This document shows, in pieces, positions 7,624 to 16,707 of a stretch of 64,000 bases of DNA. The translations under genes and the position numbers were made by a program. Under the pieces are notes generated by a model. It saw nothing but the letters and a program-made list of their open reading frames with translations, was not told the origin of the DNA and searched no databases. Origin of the DNA: Streptomyces sp. NBC_00414. GTDB taxonomy: Bacteria > Actinomycetota > Actinomycetes > Streptomycetales > Streptomycetaceae. The stretch is from assembly GCF_036038375.1 (NCBI RefSeq), contig NZ_CP107935.1, forward strand, positions 4,216,001 through 4,280,000. The letters run 5' to 3'. The first letter of the stretch is position 1, and the number at the start of each line of letters is the position of its first letter.

Positions 7624-9264
7624 ATGACGAAAGGGACGCTCATGCCCAGTACCCCCGCTCCCACAGGGGCGCCCGCCGGAAGCCACTGGGAGGAGCTCGT
7701 GACCGTGGCCCTGCTGGGGACCACACGGCGTACGCCGCCGGGAGTCACGGCCGGGCGCGACGCACCGACGGCGCTGCTGGACGCGGCGGCGATGGAGACC
7801 GTACGGCGCCGGGCCGGGATGCGGCCGGGGCGGGCGGCGGCCCGGGTCGAACCCGCGGCGGAGGACTCTCGTCCCGCGCTGCCGCCGGCGGCGGCACGCC
7901 GGCTGACGATGCTGCTCGCCGACCGGCCGGGGGCGGGGAGCGGGGGCCGCAGGGGGACGGCTCCCGATCTCATGGAGCTGCTCCCGCAGTGGCTCGCGAC
8001 GGCCAACCGGCACGGTTACGCGGCTCCTCCGCAGGCGCTGCCCGCTCTGCTGGACGCGGCTCGGGGGCGTACGGACATCCGGCCTGCGGTGCTGGCGTTC
8101 GCGGGGCCGCGCGCCCTGTGGCTGGCCCGGCTGAACACGGACTGGCGGTTCGCGCTGCGGGCGGCGCCGGGCGGCGGGGCGGTGCTGCCCGGGCCCGAGG
8201 AGCCCGAGCGGATACGCGCCCTGTGGGAGGAGGGGCTGTTCGCCGAGCGGGTGGCGCTCCTGGCGGCGGTCCGGGCGCGGGACGCGGCGGCCGCGCGGGA
8301 CCTGCTCGCCACGACGTGGGCGTCGGAGCGTGCCGAGGACCGGCTGATGTTCCTCGACTCGTTGCGGACGGGACTGGGTGCGGCGGACGAGCCCTTCCTG
8401 GAGGGGGCGTTGGCCGACCGGAGCCGCAATGTGCGGGCCACCGCGGCCGAGTTGCTGTCCGCGCTGCCCGGCTCGGCGCTCGCCGGGCGGATGGCGGAGC
8501 GGGCGGGGTCCTGCGTCGCGATCGACCACACGCGCGGGACGCCGACGATAGCGGTGGAGGCGCCGCACGAGTGCGATCCCGGCATGGAGCGGGACGGTGT
8601 GGTCTCCAAGGCTCCGGCCGGCCGGGGGGAACGGTCCTGGTGGCTGGGCCAGTTGGTGGAGTCGGCGCCGCTCGGCACCTGGTCGCGGCGGCTCGGCGGG
8701 CGCACGCCGGAGGAGATCGTGGCGCTCCCCGTGGCCGACGACTGGCGGGACGAGTTGCATGCCGCGTGGTGCCGGGCGGCGGTGCGGCAGGGGGACCCTT
8801 CCTGGTCCAGAGCGCTGCTGGGGACGTCGGCGGCGCCGGAGGCGGGCGGGCCTGGAGCGGTGTCCCTCGCCGAGCGGGCGAAGCTGCTCGGCACCCTGGG
8901 GGCCGGGGAGCGGGCCGAGTGGGTGGCGGGGTTCATAGCCGTGCACGGGCTGTCGGAGGCGTTCCAGCTGCTCGGGGTGTGCGCGGTGCCCTGGGCCGGC
9001 CCGTTGGGGCGGGCGGTGGTGGACGCGCTCAACATCGCGCGGGACGCGGGGAGTTATCCATGGAGTTTCAGCGGGGTCATGGGACTGGCCGAACGCTGTC
9101 TGGACCCGGCGGAGGCCGTCCGTCTCGAAGCGCTCACAGCCGTCCCCGACGAATCGGAGAACGCGGCGCCGGGCGCCGGAGGCTACTGGGCCGAATCCTT
9201 CCAGCGCCTGGTCACCACACTGCGCCTACGCGCGGCAATCCAGACAGAACTAACCGAACCGTGA
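7624..9264 (+). CDS. DUF5691-type helical-repeat protein
   Basis: 546 residues, cytoplasmic, rich in Ala, Arg, Glu and Leu. It starts with a short segment around HWEELVTVALLGTTRR and continues as a series of amphipathic helices (RLTMLLADRPG, FLDSLRTGLG, NVRATAAELLSALPGS), like HEAT/ARM-type repeats. There are no catalytic motifs. The ATG at 7624 follows GGAAGGGG by 5 bases; the GTG at 7609 overlaps that ribosome site and is rejected. It lies 47 bp downstream of the SWIM gene and is probably co-transcribed with it. The DUF5691 name rests on the N-terminal motif and gene context, from memory. Likely a scaffold or adaptor for the neighbouring AAA/VWA system; function unproven. Confidence 0.8.
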   Translation: MTKGTLMPSTPAPTGAPAGSHWEELVTVALLGTTRRTPPGVTAGRDAPTALLDAAAMETVRRRAGMRPGRAAARVEPAAEDSRPALPPAAARRLTMLLADRPGAGSGGRRGTAPDLMELLPQWLATANRHGYAAPPQALPALLDAARGRTDIRPAVLAFAGPRALWLARLNTDWRFALRAAPGGGAVLPGPEEPERIRALWEEGLFAERVALLAAVRARDAAAARDLLATTWASERAEDRLMFLDSLRTGLGAADEPFLEGALADRSRNVRATAAELLSALPGSALAGRMAERAGSCVAIDHTRGTPTIAVEAPHECDPGMERDGVVSKAPAGRGERSWWLGQLVESAPLGTWSRRLGGRTPEEIVALPVADDWRDELHAAWCRAAVRQGDPSWSRALLGTSAAPEAGGPGAVSLAERAKLLGTLGAGERAEWVAGFIAVHGLSEAFQLLGVCAVPWAGPLGRAVVDALNIARDAGSYPWSFSGVMGLAERCLDPAEAVRLEALTAVPDESENAAPGAGGYWAESFQRLVTTLRLRAAIQTELTEP

Positions 9265-9517
9265 CCCCGCCCGCCACGACCGCCCGGCCCCGGCTGCCGA
9301 ACGCCCTCCGCACCGACCCGCCCACCCAGGGGCGCGAGGAACTGCGCGACCAGCCCCCACGGGCCCGCACCCACCCACACACCCCAAGCACCCCGACCGA
9401 TCCGCCCACTCAAACCCCCATCGCCCAGGGCGCGAGGAGCTGCGCGACCAGCCACAACCGACCCGCTCCCACCCACTCGCACGAACCGCCCCCACCCCCC
9501 GCCAACCCGGCGGAGCC
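9265..9517. repeat. Intergenic region with two copies of a dispersed Streptomyces-type repeat
   Basis: Convergent gap. It holds two copies of an element built on GGCGCGAGGAACTGCGCGAC (9330-9372 and 9427-9465), each followed by CAGCC and a C-rich stretch with CCCGC. Related copies lie near 35570, 37560, 42950-43090 and 46770 in this window. No gene seen. Confidence 0.6.
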
Positions 9518-9928
9518 CTACGCGGGCTGTCGGACGTTGGCCCGTACCCACTCCACGACATCCGTCACCGCGGCCCCGGGCGGGAAGATCTCGGCAACCC
9601 CGTCCGCCTTGAGCGCCGCGACGTCGGCCGGGGGGATCACCCCGCCGCCGAACACCTTGATGTCCTCGGCGTCGCGCTCCCGCAGGAGCGAGACGACCGC
9701 GGTGAACAGCGTGCTGTGCGCGCCGGACGGGACGGTCAGACCGATCGCGTCGGCGTCCTCCTGGATCGCCGTGGCCACGACGTGCTCGGGGCTCCGGTGA
9801 AGGCCCGCGTAGATGACCTCCATACCCGCGTCCCGCAGCGCCCGCGCCACGGCCTGAGCCCCGCGACCGGGTCCGTCGGGCCCCGGTTCGGCCACCACCA
9901 CGCGGATCGGACCGGCTGCCACACCCAT
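9518..9928 (-). CDS. icmB: IcmB-like small subunit of B12-dependent acyl-CoA mutase, cobalamin histidine missing
   Basis: 136 residues, the usual length of isobutyryl-CoA mutase small subunits, which bind adenosylcobalamin and pair with the large IcmA chain to interconvert isobutyryl- and n-butyryl-CoA. The B12-binding fold is clear: IRVVVAEPG, SGAHSTL, FGGGVIPP and a C-terminal helix. The signature DxHxxG should read DGHDRG, but here it is DGPGRG (D18-G-P20-G-R-G23), so the lower axial His is Pro (codon CCC at 9871-9869) and the next Asp is Gly. The ATG at 9928 is preceded by GGAGG at 5 bases; the ATG at 9940 lies inside that site. No large subunit lies nearby. Either the protein no longer binds B12 base-off, or it has another role. 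Confidence 0.85.
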   Translation of the reverse strand: MGVAAGPIRVVVAEPGPDGPGRGAQAVARALRDAGMEVIYAGLHRSPEHVVATAIQEDADAIGLTVPSGAHSTLFTAVVSLLRERDAEDIKVFGGGVIPPADVAALKADGVAEIFPPGAAVTDVVEWVRANVRQPA

Positions 9929-10458
9929 CACTGCCTCCATGAACCGACTGCACCGACCGCACCGACCGCACCGACCGCACCGACCTGCGGAGATCCGTTC
10001 CGCGAAGATCCGTTCACCAGAGACCCGTTCCGCGAGGATCCGTTTCGACCGGCGCCCATCTCGGACATGCCCGGCACAGCCGCTCCGCCCCGCACGGGCC
10101 GGAGAAGTGAACGAGCGTTATTGCCAGCATCCCGTACCCGGCAGTTTCGCGGTGGAGGGCGAGGGGGAAATCACACGGTGGGACAAGTTCGCAGCGCATC
10201 GATCCCGCACACCGCGACACACGGTTCGCACCCGGGACGAACGCAAGGGAAACCGCTACGAGGTCTCCGTACCTCCGCGCCGTCAGCCGCGCGACGGGGT
10301 GGTGCGGCGCATCGGCGATCGCACGACGACGGGCACCCCGTCGCTCCACCGGTGTCACCCACACCGCACGTGCACCGTCGCCGTCCTCACCCATCGGCTT
10401 CCCACGAGGGCACACGGGGGACAGAGGGTTCCTGCCGTGCGCCGACGGGAGGTCGGCC
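9929..10458. other. Intergenic region with short tandem repeats, no gene recognised
   Basis: 530 bp between the divergent icmB-like and lipase genes. At 9949-9986 there are about four copies of a 9-bp unit (CACCGACCG), followed to about 10045 by imperfect copies of GATCCGTTCCGCGA. The rest is unstructured. Open frames here have no start signal, domain or neighbour logic, so I call none. Confidence 0.5.
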
Positions 10459-11364
10459 ATGAAGGTCACCAGGGCACTGCTGCCCCTTATTCCACTCTGC
10501 CAGCGCCTGCTCCCCACCAGGCTGGCCGGGCTCTCACTGACCTTGCTGAAGGCGACGGCCCTGGAGATCGCGATCCTCGCCGGCCATCTCGTCCTCTACC
10601 CCTCCGGCATCGCCCCGGAGCGCCGCCGGTCCCCGATCCCCACGCAATCCCTGGCCGACCTGCCCGACCCGGACCTCTGTACGGACAGCACCGCCGACGC
10701 CGCCCGGCTGCCCGCCCCGGACAAGCCCCCTGTCGTCCTGCTGCACGGCTTCATAGACAACCGCTCGGTCTTCGTGCTCCTGCGCCGTTCCCTGGCCCAG
10801 CACGGCCGGCAGCAGATCGAGTCGCTCAACTACTCGCCGCTGACCTGCGACATACGGACCGCGGCCGAGCTGCTCGGCCGGCACATCGAGGAGATCTGCG
10901 AGCGCACCGGCCGTCAGGAGGTGGACATCGTCGGGCACAGTCTCGGTGGACTGATCGCGCGCTATTACGTGCAGCGCCTCGGCGGTGACGTCCGCGTCCG
11001 GACTCTGGTCACTCTGGGCACACCGCACTCGGGCACCCGCGTCGTGCCGCTGATGAACGCGCACCCGATCATCCGGCAGATGCGCCCGGGCTCCGGCGTA
11101 CTTGAGGAGCTGCGCAAGCCCGCCCCGCACTGCCGTACGCGGTTCGTGAGTTTCTGGAGCGACCTCGACCAGCTGATGGACCCGCTGGAGACGGCGTGCG
11201 TCGAGCACCCGGATCTGCTCGTGCAGAACGTACGGGTGAGCGGAATCGGACATCTCGCCCTGCCGGTGCACCCGGCGGTCGCGGCCGGCATACGCCAGGC
11301 CCTGGACGCCGAGGAGGAAACCGCCCGCGCCGCCGCTCACACCGGCGGACTGACAGTGGCGTGA
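10459..11364 (+). CDS. Alpha/beta-hydrolase lipase or esterase
   Basis: 301 residues. Lipase nucleophile elbow GHSLGG (159-164, Ser161), oxyanion loop HGF (96-98), a candidate Asp in FWSDLDQ (235/237) and a candidate His in GIGHLAL (His265). This is the layout of triacylglycerol-lipase/PGAP1-type hydrolases. The N-terminus (about 5-45) is hydrophobic and Leu-rich and may be an uncleaved anchor or signal. ATG at 10459 with GGGAGGTC upstream. A stem-loop with a T-rich tail lies about 165 bp downstream. It stands alone between icmB and the M23 peptidase gene. Substrate not predictable from sequence. Confidence 0.88.
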   Translation: MKVTRALLPLIPLCQRLLPTRLAGLSLTLLKATALEIAILAGHLVLYPSGIAPERRRSPIPTQSLADLPDPDLCTDSTADAARLPAPDKPPVVLLHGFIDNRSVFVLLRRSLAQHGRQQIESLNYSPLTCDIRTAAELLGRHIEEICERTGRQEVDIVGHSLGGLIARYYVQRLGGDVRVRTLVTLGTPHSGTRVVPLMNAHPIIRQMRPGSGVLEELRKPAPHCRTRFVSFWSDLDQLMDPLETACVEHPDLLVQNVRVSGIGHLALPVHPAVAAGIRQALDAEEETARAAAHTGGLTVA

Positions 11365-11528
11365 CCAGGGGCCCGGCCGAGGCGATCCGGACGGAGACGC
11401 TCGGCCGAGGAGACACAGCCGGAAGGGCACAGCCGGGGCCTGACCGGAAAGGCCCAACCGGAATCGGACGTCCGGCGGCGATCCGTCCCGAACCGGGGCA
11501 ACGGGGAGCGGCCGCAAACTCCTTGAGC

Positions 11529-11548
11529 GGAAGCCGGGTTCGGCTTCC
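11529..11548 (+). terminator. Possible intrinsic terminator after the lipase gene
   Basis: Perfect 8-bp stem GGAAGCCG / CGGCTTCC with a GGTT loop, followed after a short gap by CTTTTCTT. It lies in a 372-bp gap (11365-11736) with no gene recognised. Because it sits 165 bp from the lipase stop and upstream of the M23 gene, it could instead be a leader element for that gene. Confidence 0.5.
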
Positions 11549-11736
11549 CAGGCGACTTTTCTTCGAACGTTCATCGAACGCAAGGCCAAAGCTCTGCCCA
11601 TCCTCCGCCGAAAGGCGGCCGAATGCCCGTTTCCTGAGAGGAGGAAACCTGCCGAAGATTGTCGCGCCCGCATACCGCCGGGTACAGTCGCCGCACTGCT
11701 CTGCCAGCCCCTGTTGTCGAGGCGAAAGAGAAGTTG

Positions 11737-13467
11737 GTGAACGACCGTCACCCGTCGGGGACCGTAACTCCCCCGGCTCCGGCTCCCGAAGCCGCCTCGG
11801 CGCATTACGCGTCCCATGGCCAGCAGGGAGTCCAGTACGGCGACTTCACCATGTACGACGGATATCCCGCCACCGGTTTCGACCCTGCCGCCACCGGCTC
11901 GTACGGCACGACGGGCGGCTACGACACGACAGGCGCCTACGCGGCGGCCACGTTCGACACCGACCCCCTCTTCGGCGATCTGCCCGGCAACGGAAGCGGA
12001 ACCGACGGAAGCGGCGGCGGAACGGGTTCGTACGGCACCACGACCGGGGCATCACCCAGCGGTAACTGGAACGATTCCACCGGCGGGCAGCAGACGCTGA
12101 ACTACGACCCGTACGCGGCCCAGCACCACGCCGCCTACGAGACCGGCAGCTACGACACGAGCGGTGTCTGGCCGGAAGCCGGTTATCAGCAGCTCGGCGA
12201 GATCCCGACGCAGGCCGCGGGCCCCGACGGCACCGGGCAGTGGGACGCGAACGCCTGGCAGCAGGCCGGGCAGGCCGAACCCACCCAGCAGTGGACGGCG
12301 CCCACCTTCGAGACGGGCACGTACGACGCCACGGCGTGGAACTCGGACGGCGGCGAGCAGCCCCAGCCCCACACCCAGCTTCACCCGCAGGCGCAACACG
12401 AGTCGTACGACCAGCACGATCCCTACGACCAACACGAGTCGTACGACCGGCAGGACGCGTACGACCGGCGTGAAGCGTTCCACCAGCAGGCCACCGCCAC
12501 GTTCGAGCAGGTTCCTTTCGAGGAACGGGTCACCGCGCAGAGCGAGTTCAAACACTCCGGCCGTACGGATGATGTCGATGCCCTCGCCGACGCGGATCCC
12601 GACTCTCACGCTCGCACCCACGATCACCCCGACGACGAGCCCGACCTGCTCGACGGCGTGGAGGAGATCACTCCCGCCGCCGCGCCGGGGTCCCGTGCCG
12701 CGTCCCGCGCGGCGGGCCGTTCCGCTTCCCGGTCGCGCCGCCGCCCGCCGCCCAAGCGTTCCGCGCTGCTGACGATCGCCGTGCCGTCGGCGTGTGTGAT
12801 GGGTGTCGCCGGCATCGCCGCCGCGTCCGTGACCGGTGGCGACGGCGGAGACGATGTCCAGACGACGGCCGCCGCACCCGATGCGAGCGCCGTGAAGCCG
12901 TCGGCCGCGAACAACAAGCTGGACGCCCAGCTCGAAAGCCTCTCCGCGGACGCGGACGACTTCGCGGACCGGGCGAGCCGCACGCAGGAACGTATCGACT
13001 TGAAGGCCGAGCAGGCCGCCGAGAAGCAGAAGGCGGCGGCCGACGCGGCCCGCAAGGAGCGACTGCGGCCGAAGTTCGCGCTGCCGGTCGCGCGGCACGG
13101 GCTCAGCGCCTACTACGGCCAGGCCGGCGTCAACTGGATGTCCGTGCACACCGGTATCGACTTCCCCGTCTCGTACGGCACGACGGTGATGGCCGCGACG
13201 GACGGCACCGTCCGCACGCAGTGGAACAGTGCCTACGGGAACATGATCGTCCTGACGGCCAAGGACGGCACGGAGACCTGGTACTGCCACCTCTCCACGT
13301 ACAAGGTCGCCTCGGGGACGGTCGTGAAGGCCGGCGACCCGATCGCGTACTCCGGCAACTCCGGCAACTCCACCGGCCCGCACCTCCACTTCGAGGTCCG
13401 CCCCGGCGGCGGTTCGGCGATCGACCCGCTCCCGTGGCTGCGCAGCCACGGAATCGACCCCACCTAG
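11737..13467 (+). CDS. Membrane-anchored M23 (LytM-type) metallopeptidase
   Basis: 576 residues. A long Gln/Tyr/Asp-rich disordered N-terminus (1-330) has repeated SYDxxD/YDQH motifs, followed by a basic stretch and one membrane segment (about 341-365: LLTIAVPSACVMGVAGIAAA), a coiled-coil linker rich in Ala/Lys/Glu, and a C-terminal M23 domain (about 445-570). Zinc motifs are intact: HTGID (H471, D475) and HLHFEVR (H549, H551), with WYCHLS between. The family cleaves peptide cross-links in peptidoglycan outside the cell. The GTG at 11737 (VNDRHPSG) is chosen with an AAGAGAAG-like ribosome site; the frame is open upstream to a TTG at 11659. Convergent with pcrA across a strong terminator. Confidence 0.88.
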   Translation: MNDRHPSGTVTPPAPAPEAASAHYASHGQQGVQYGDFTMYDGYPATGFDPAATGSYGTTGGYDTTGAYAAATFDTDPLFGDLPGNGSGTDGSGGGTGSYGTTTGASPSGNWNDSTGGQQTLNYDPYAAQHHAAYETGSYDTSGVWPEAGYQQLGEIPTQAAGPDGTGQWDANAWQQAGQAEPTQQWTAPTFETGTYDATAWNSDGGEQPQPHTQLHPQAQHESYDQHDPYDQHESYDRQDAYDRREAFHQQATATFEQVPFEERVTAQSEFKHSGRTDDVDALADADPDSHARTHDHPDDEPDLLDGVEEITPAAAPGSRAASRAAGRSASRSRRRPPPKRSALLTIAVPSACVMGVAGIAAASVTGGDGGDDVQTTAAAPDASAVKPSAANNKLDAQLESLSADADDFADRASRTQERIDLKAEQAAEKQKAAADAARKERLRPKFALPVARHGLSAYYGQAGVNWMSVHTGIDFPVSYGTTVMAATDGTVRTQWNSAYGNMIVLTAKDGTETWYCHLSTYKVASGTVVKAGDPIAYSGNSGNSTGPHLHFEVRPGGGSAIDPLPWLRSHGIDPT

Positions 13468-13480
13468 CCGGACCGCGAAC

Positions 13481-13505
13481 GTCCGACGGCACACGGCCGT
13501 CGGAC
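13481..13505. terminator. Bidirectional intrinsic terminator between M23 gene and pcrA
   Basis: Perfect 10-bp inverted repeat GTCCGACGGC / GCCGTCGGAC with an ACACG loop, 14 bp after the M23 stop and 80 bp after the stop of the convergent pcrA gene. It can serve both strands. Confidence 0.8.
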
Positions 13506-13584
13506 CGGCGGAGCCGCCCGATCGACGGCCCTGCCCGACTCCGCCGCCTGCTCAGGCGCTTCCGCCCGCTCCGGCTTCCGCCCG

Positions 13585-16155
13585 CTACAGCTTCTCCACC
13601 GGCGCGTACCGCAGCAGCAGGCGCTTCGGCTTCTCTCCGCCGAAGTCGACCGTCGCCTCCGAGTTCGCCCCCGTGCCCTTCACTCCGACCACCGTGCCGA
13701 GGCCGAACTGGTCGTGGGTGACCCGGTCTCCGACAGCCAGCGACACCACGGGCTTCTCCGCGGAACCACGCCGCGTCGCGAAGCCGGACGCGCCCGAGGC
13801 CGCCGAACGGGAGCGGGAGGAGGACAAGGAGGCCGCCACACCGCCGACCGGGCCGGAGGCCACCGCTCCCATGGAGCCCGTGCGCTTCCAGTCCAGATGC
13901 GCGTCCGGGATCTCCTCAAGGAATCGGGACGGCGGGTTGTACGAGGGCTGCCCCCACGCGCTGCGCATCGACGCCCGCGTCAGATACAGCCGTTCACGCG
14001 CGCGGGTGATGCCGACGTACGCGAGCCGGCGCTCCTCCTCCAGCTCCTTGGTCTGGCCGAGGGCGCGCATGTGCGGGAAGACGCCGTCCTCCATACCGGT
14101 CAGGAAGACGACCGGGAATTCGAGGCCCTTGGCGGTGTGCAGGGTCATGAGGGTGATGACTCCGGAGCCGTCCTCGTCCTCGTCGGGGATCTGGTCGGAG
14201 TCGGCGACCAGGGCCACCCGCTCCAGGAACGCGGCGAGCCCGGTCGGCGTACCGCCCTCGGCCTCTCCTTCTCCCTCGGCCTCTCCCTCATTCGCACCGG
14301 CATCCGCACCCGCGACGACGCCCGCGCCACCGGCCGCCTCCTGCTCGAACTCCAGCGCCACGGAGGCGAGTTCCTGGAGGTTCTCGATGCGGGTCTCGTC
14401 CTGCGGGTCGGTGGAGGCCTGCAACTCGGCGAGATAGCCGGTGCGTTCGAGGATCGCCTCCACGACGGTCGCCGGTCCGGCGCCGGACTCGACGATCGTA
14501 CGGAGGTCCTCCATCAGCGTGTTGAACCGCTTGACGGCGTTGGTCGAGCGGGCCGCCATGCCGTACGCCTCGTCGACGCGGCGCAGCGCCTGCGGGAAGC
14601 TGATCTTCTCGCGCTGGGAGAGCGCGTCGATCATCGCCTCGGCGCGGTCGCCGATACCGCGCTTGGGCACGTTCAGGATGCGGCGCAGCGGTACGGAGTC
14701 CTCGGGGTTCGCGAGCACCCGCAGGTACGCGAGGACGTCCCGGACCTCCTTGCGCTCGTAGAAGCGGACGCCGCCGACGACCTTGTAGGGCAGGCCGACC
14801 CGGATGAAGATCTCTTCGAAGACACGGGACTGGGCGTTCGTGCGGTAGAAGACGGCGACGTCGCCGGCCTTCGCGTCGCCCGCGTCGGTGAGACGGTCTA
14901 TCTCCTCGGCGACGAACTGCGCCTCGTCGTGCTCGGTGTCGGCGACATAGCCCGTGATGCGCGCGCCCGCGCCCGCGTTCGTCCACAGGTTCTTCGGGCG
15001 GCGCGATTCGTTGCGCTCGATGACCGCGTTGGCGGCGGTCAGGATCGTCTGCGTGGAGCGGTAGTTCTGCTCCAGCAGGATCGTCGTCGCGTTCGGGTAG
15101 TCCTCCTCGAACTGGAGGATGTTGCGGATGGTCGCGCCGCGGAAGGCGTAGATCGACTGGTCGGCGTCACCGACGACGCACAGCTCGGCCGGCGGGAGGT
15201 CGCCCTCCGACGGCGGCACGTCCTCGGGGTGCGCCACGGGGTCCGTGGCGCTGCCGACGAGCTCCCTGACGAGGGAGTACTGCGCGTGGTTCGTGTCCTG
15301 GTACTCGTCCACAAGGACGTGGCGGAAGCGGCGGCGGTAGTGCTCGGCGACGTCCGGGAAGGCACGCAGGAGGTTGACCGTCGTCATGATCAGGTCGTCG
15401 AAGTCGAGCGCGTTCGCCTCGCGCAGCCGCGACTGGTACATCGCGTAGGCCTGGGCGGCGGTCTTCTCGAAGCCGTCGGAGGCCTGGGCGGCGAAGTCCT
15501 CCTCGTCGATCAGCTCGTTCTTCAGGTTCGAGATCTTGGCGCTGAAGGACTTCGGCGGGAAGCGCTTGGGGTCGAGGTCCAGGTCACGGCAGACCAGGGC
15601 CATGAGGCGCTTGCTGTCGGCGGCGTCGTAGATCGAGAAGGACGACGTGAAGCCGAGCTTCTTGCTCTCTCGGCGCAGGATCCGCACGCAGGCGCTGTGG
15701 AAGGTCATCACCCACATCGCGTTCGCCCGCGGGCCCACGAGCTGCTCGACGCGCTCCTTCATCTCGCCCGCGGCCTTGTTCGTGAAGGTGATCGCGAGGA
15801 TCTCGCCGGGGTGCACCTTGCGCTCGCCCAGCAGGTGCGCGATGCGGTGGGTGAGCACCCGGGTCTTGCCGGAGCCGGCGCCGGCCACGATGAGCAGGGG
15901 TGAGCCGTGGTGGACCACCGCCGCGCGCTGGTTCTCGTTCAGCCCGTCCAGGAGCGCGGCCGGGTCCACGAGCGGCCGGGGGGCGCCGTCGCGGTAGAAC
16001 CCGTCCCTGCTCGGAGGCACGTCGAAGCGCCCGCCGAACAGGTCGTCCGGAGCGTGGTCCGGCTCCTCGTCGTCGGGCGGCGGCGGGGGCTCGTCCTCAT
16101 GGGCCGGAGGGGGCTGGAGGTCCGCCAGGAAGCTGTCATCAAAGAGGCTGCTCAT
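13585..16155 (-). CDS. pcrA: UvrD/PcrA-type ATP-dependent DNA helicase
   Basis: 856 residues. Superfamily 1A helicase motifs in order: Q-motif LNENQRAAV (72-80), Walker A GAGSGKT (92-98), motif Ia ITFTNKAA, motif II DEYQDTN, motif III GDADQSIYAFRGA, motif IV EQNYRST, motif V TLHTAKGLEFP and motif VI YVGITRAR. It translocates 3'-5' on single-stranded DNA and acts in repair, replication restart and RecA removal. An acidic/Pro-rich N-terminus (1-65) and a variable Gly/Glu-rich insert (about 615-645) are actinobacterial features. The C-terminal 55 residues form the Tudor-like tail (VGDRVTHDQFGLGTV). ATG at 16155 with GGAGAG upstream. Monocistronic. Confidence 0.95.
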   Translation of the reverse strand: MSSLFDDSFLADLQPPPAHEDEPPPPPDDEEPDHAPDDLFGGRFDVPPSRDGFYRDGAPRPLVDPAALLDGLNENQRAAVVHHGSPLLIVAGAGSGKTRVLTHRIAHLLGERKVHPGEILAITFTNKAAGEMKERVEQLVGPRANAMWVMTFHSACVRILRRESKKLGFTSSFSIYDAADSKRLMALVCRDLDLDPKRFPPKSFSAKISNLKNELIDEEDFAAQASDGFEKTAAQAYAMYQSRLREANALDFDDLIMTTVNLLRAFPDVAEHYRRRFRHVLVDEYQDTNHAQYSLVRELVGSATDPVAHPEDVPPSEGDLPPAELCVVGDADQSIYAFRGATIRNILQFEEDYPNATTILLEQNYRSTQTILTAANAVIERNESRRPKNLWTNAGAGARITGYVADTEHDEAQFVAEEIDRLTDAGDAKAGDVAVFYRTNAQSRVFEEIFIRVGLPYKVVGGVRFYERKEVRDVLAYLRVLANPEDSVPLRRILNVPKRGIGDRAEAMIDALSQREKISFPQALRRVDEAYGMAARSTNAVKRFNTLMEDLRTIVESGAGPATVVEAILERTGYLAELQASTDPQDETRIENLQELASVALEFEQEAAGGAGVVAGADAGANEGEAEGEGEAEGGTPTGLAAFLERVALVADSDQIPDEDEDGSGVITLMTLHTAKGLEFPVVFLTGMEDGVFPHMRALGQTKELEEERRLAYVGITRARERLYLTRASMRSAWGQPSYNPPSRFLEEIPDAHLDWKRTGSMGAVASGPVGGVAASLSSSRSRSAASGASGFATRRGSAEKPVVSLAVGDRVTHDQFGLGTVVGVKGTGANSEATVDFGGEKPKRLLLRYAPVEKL

Positions 16156-16707
16156 CGCTCTCCGAGTCTAGGCGCCCCCACTGACACCCCGCCGCCACCC
16201 CGGAAACTCGGCGGAATCCGTCCCGGACGACCAGCGGGCAGACCTTCACCCACAATGACGGCCCCGCCACTTTCCGCGACTGCCCGACCGTCCGCCCACC
16301 CGACCGTCCGGCCACCCGGCCGACAGGGAACTTCGCCTCGTACATGAGCACCCGGCGGGTGACGTACGTATAACCCGGACGAGACAGGCCGGACACCCCG
16401 TCGACAGCCCGTACGCATTGCCCGGATCACCCGGATCACGAGAATCACCCGGATCACCTGGACGCTCGCCCCGCCCCGACAGGTCTGGCCGATTGGCGAC
16501 CAACCCCTCCAACCACGCGGAGGCGCGTGGAGTTCGCCACTCCACGACACGGCCGCCCCACCCCTGCACCACTCGGGACAACTCGCTGCAGATCGCAATC
16601 AATTGACCTCGGCGAGCAGGATTCGAGGCCCAGGTCACGAAAATGTATCGGGCATATCGCACATCAAACTTCACAGGTGCCACACGAATTGGCTAACTTT
16701 CGAGTAG
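16156..16707. other. Upstream intergenic region, no gene recognised
   Basis: About 550 bp between divergent pcrA and the NlpC/P60 gene. Open frames are short and lack starts or domains. The promoter of the riboswitch-controlled transcript should lie near its right end, but I could not assign boxes with confidence. Confidence 0.4.
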
